Source of the DNA: CAYLLN01 sp036496265 | GTDB lineage: Bacteria; Planctomycetota; Planctomycetia; Pirellulales; Pirellulaceae | Direction: 5' to 3' | NCBI GenBank assembly: GCA_036496265.1 | Contig: DASXLL010000023.1 | Coordinates: 1 to 8,802, forward strand | Length of the DNA stretch: 8,802 bases | Shown here: positions 8,735 through 8,802 of the stretch, piece by piece | Layout of the letters: the number at the start of each line of letters is the position of its first letter | Numbering within the stretch: position 1 is the first letter of the stretch | Notes under the pieces: model-generated | Seen by the model: only the letters and a program-made list of their open reading frames with translations | Database searches by the model: none | What the model was told of the DNA's origin: nothing | Translations under genes and position numbers: made by a program

Positions 8735-8802
8735 TTGGTATTTGCGTTGTGTTTGTTTTTAGTGTGCTTGATGTTGTAGTTCTTTGTGGTGTTGGTATCT
8801 GT
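8735..8802. other. Abruptly T/G-rich terminal tail, in frame with the permease
   Basis: The last 68 bases contain 38 T, 21 G, 5 A and only 4 C, against GC-rich, balanced sequence up to about 8731. Read in the permease frame they give LVFALCLFLVCLML, a stop, then FFVVLVS, a hydrophobic run matching the next expected membrane helix. The codons look like permease codons in which C has been replaced by T. This pattern suggests low-quality or damaged sequence at a contig end rather than real biology. No independent feature is seen here. Confidence 0.55.

Overview
The window most likely comes from a planctomycete (inferred). The main clue is two small minus-strand proteins that open with the FTIRDLLWL...VVVG signature, and two more that open with MR(Y/H)RLRTLLIVLA. 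I recall both as recurrent short membrane-anchored families in Planctomycetes. The sequence is GC-rich, GTG starts are frequent, and intergenic repeat-like sequences are present, all compatible with that. The only strongly conserved housekeeping gene is carB; carA is not in the window.

Layout. Positions 1-140 are the left end of an IS3-family insertion sequence: a terminal-repeat-like end at about 140 and the first 20 codons of OrfA on the minus strand. Positions 209-1254 hold four small minus-strand genes that look like a tandemly duplicated two-gene module: a short RLRTLLIVLA protein followed by an FTIRDLLWL protein, twice. In the second copy the first gene is cut to 27 codons. Positions 1255-1430 are an intergenic spacer with a REP-like palindrome. 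Positions 1431-2669 (minus) encode a 412-aa DUF1444/YtpQ-like protein. The divergent spacer 2670-3046 carries degenerate CGCAAAG repeats. Positions 3047-6334 (plus) are carB, essentially full length, with its catalytic and binding residues in register with E. coli CarB. Positions 6383-7067 (plus) are two genes overlapping by 8 nt, a 73-aa protein and a 156-aa nucleotidyltransferase-fold protein, which together resemble a toxin-antitoxin pair. Positions 7069-8022 (plus) encode an ABC ATPase with a C-terminal extension, overlapping by 14 nt an ABC-2 permease (8009 onward). The permease reads well to about 8731, then hits an in-frame stop and a strikingly T/G-rich tail that still reads as a hydrophobic helix. 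Either the gene is broken or the last ~70 bases are unreliable.

How the genes work together. The ATPase and permease form one export system. The small protein and the nucleotidyltransferase are translationally coupled and run with a 1-nt gap into the ATPase, so the plus-strand genes after carB may be co-transcribed. The minus-strand small proteins are likely single-pass membrane proteins of unknown role. The points most worth a second look are the duplicated small-membrane-protein module, the putative nucleotidyltransferase toxin-antitoxin pair, and the abnormal end of the permease gene.
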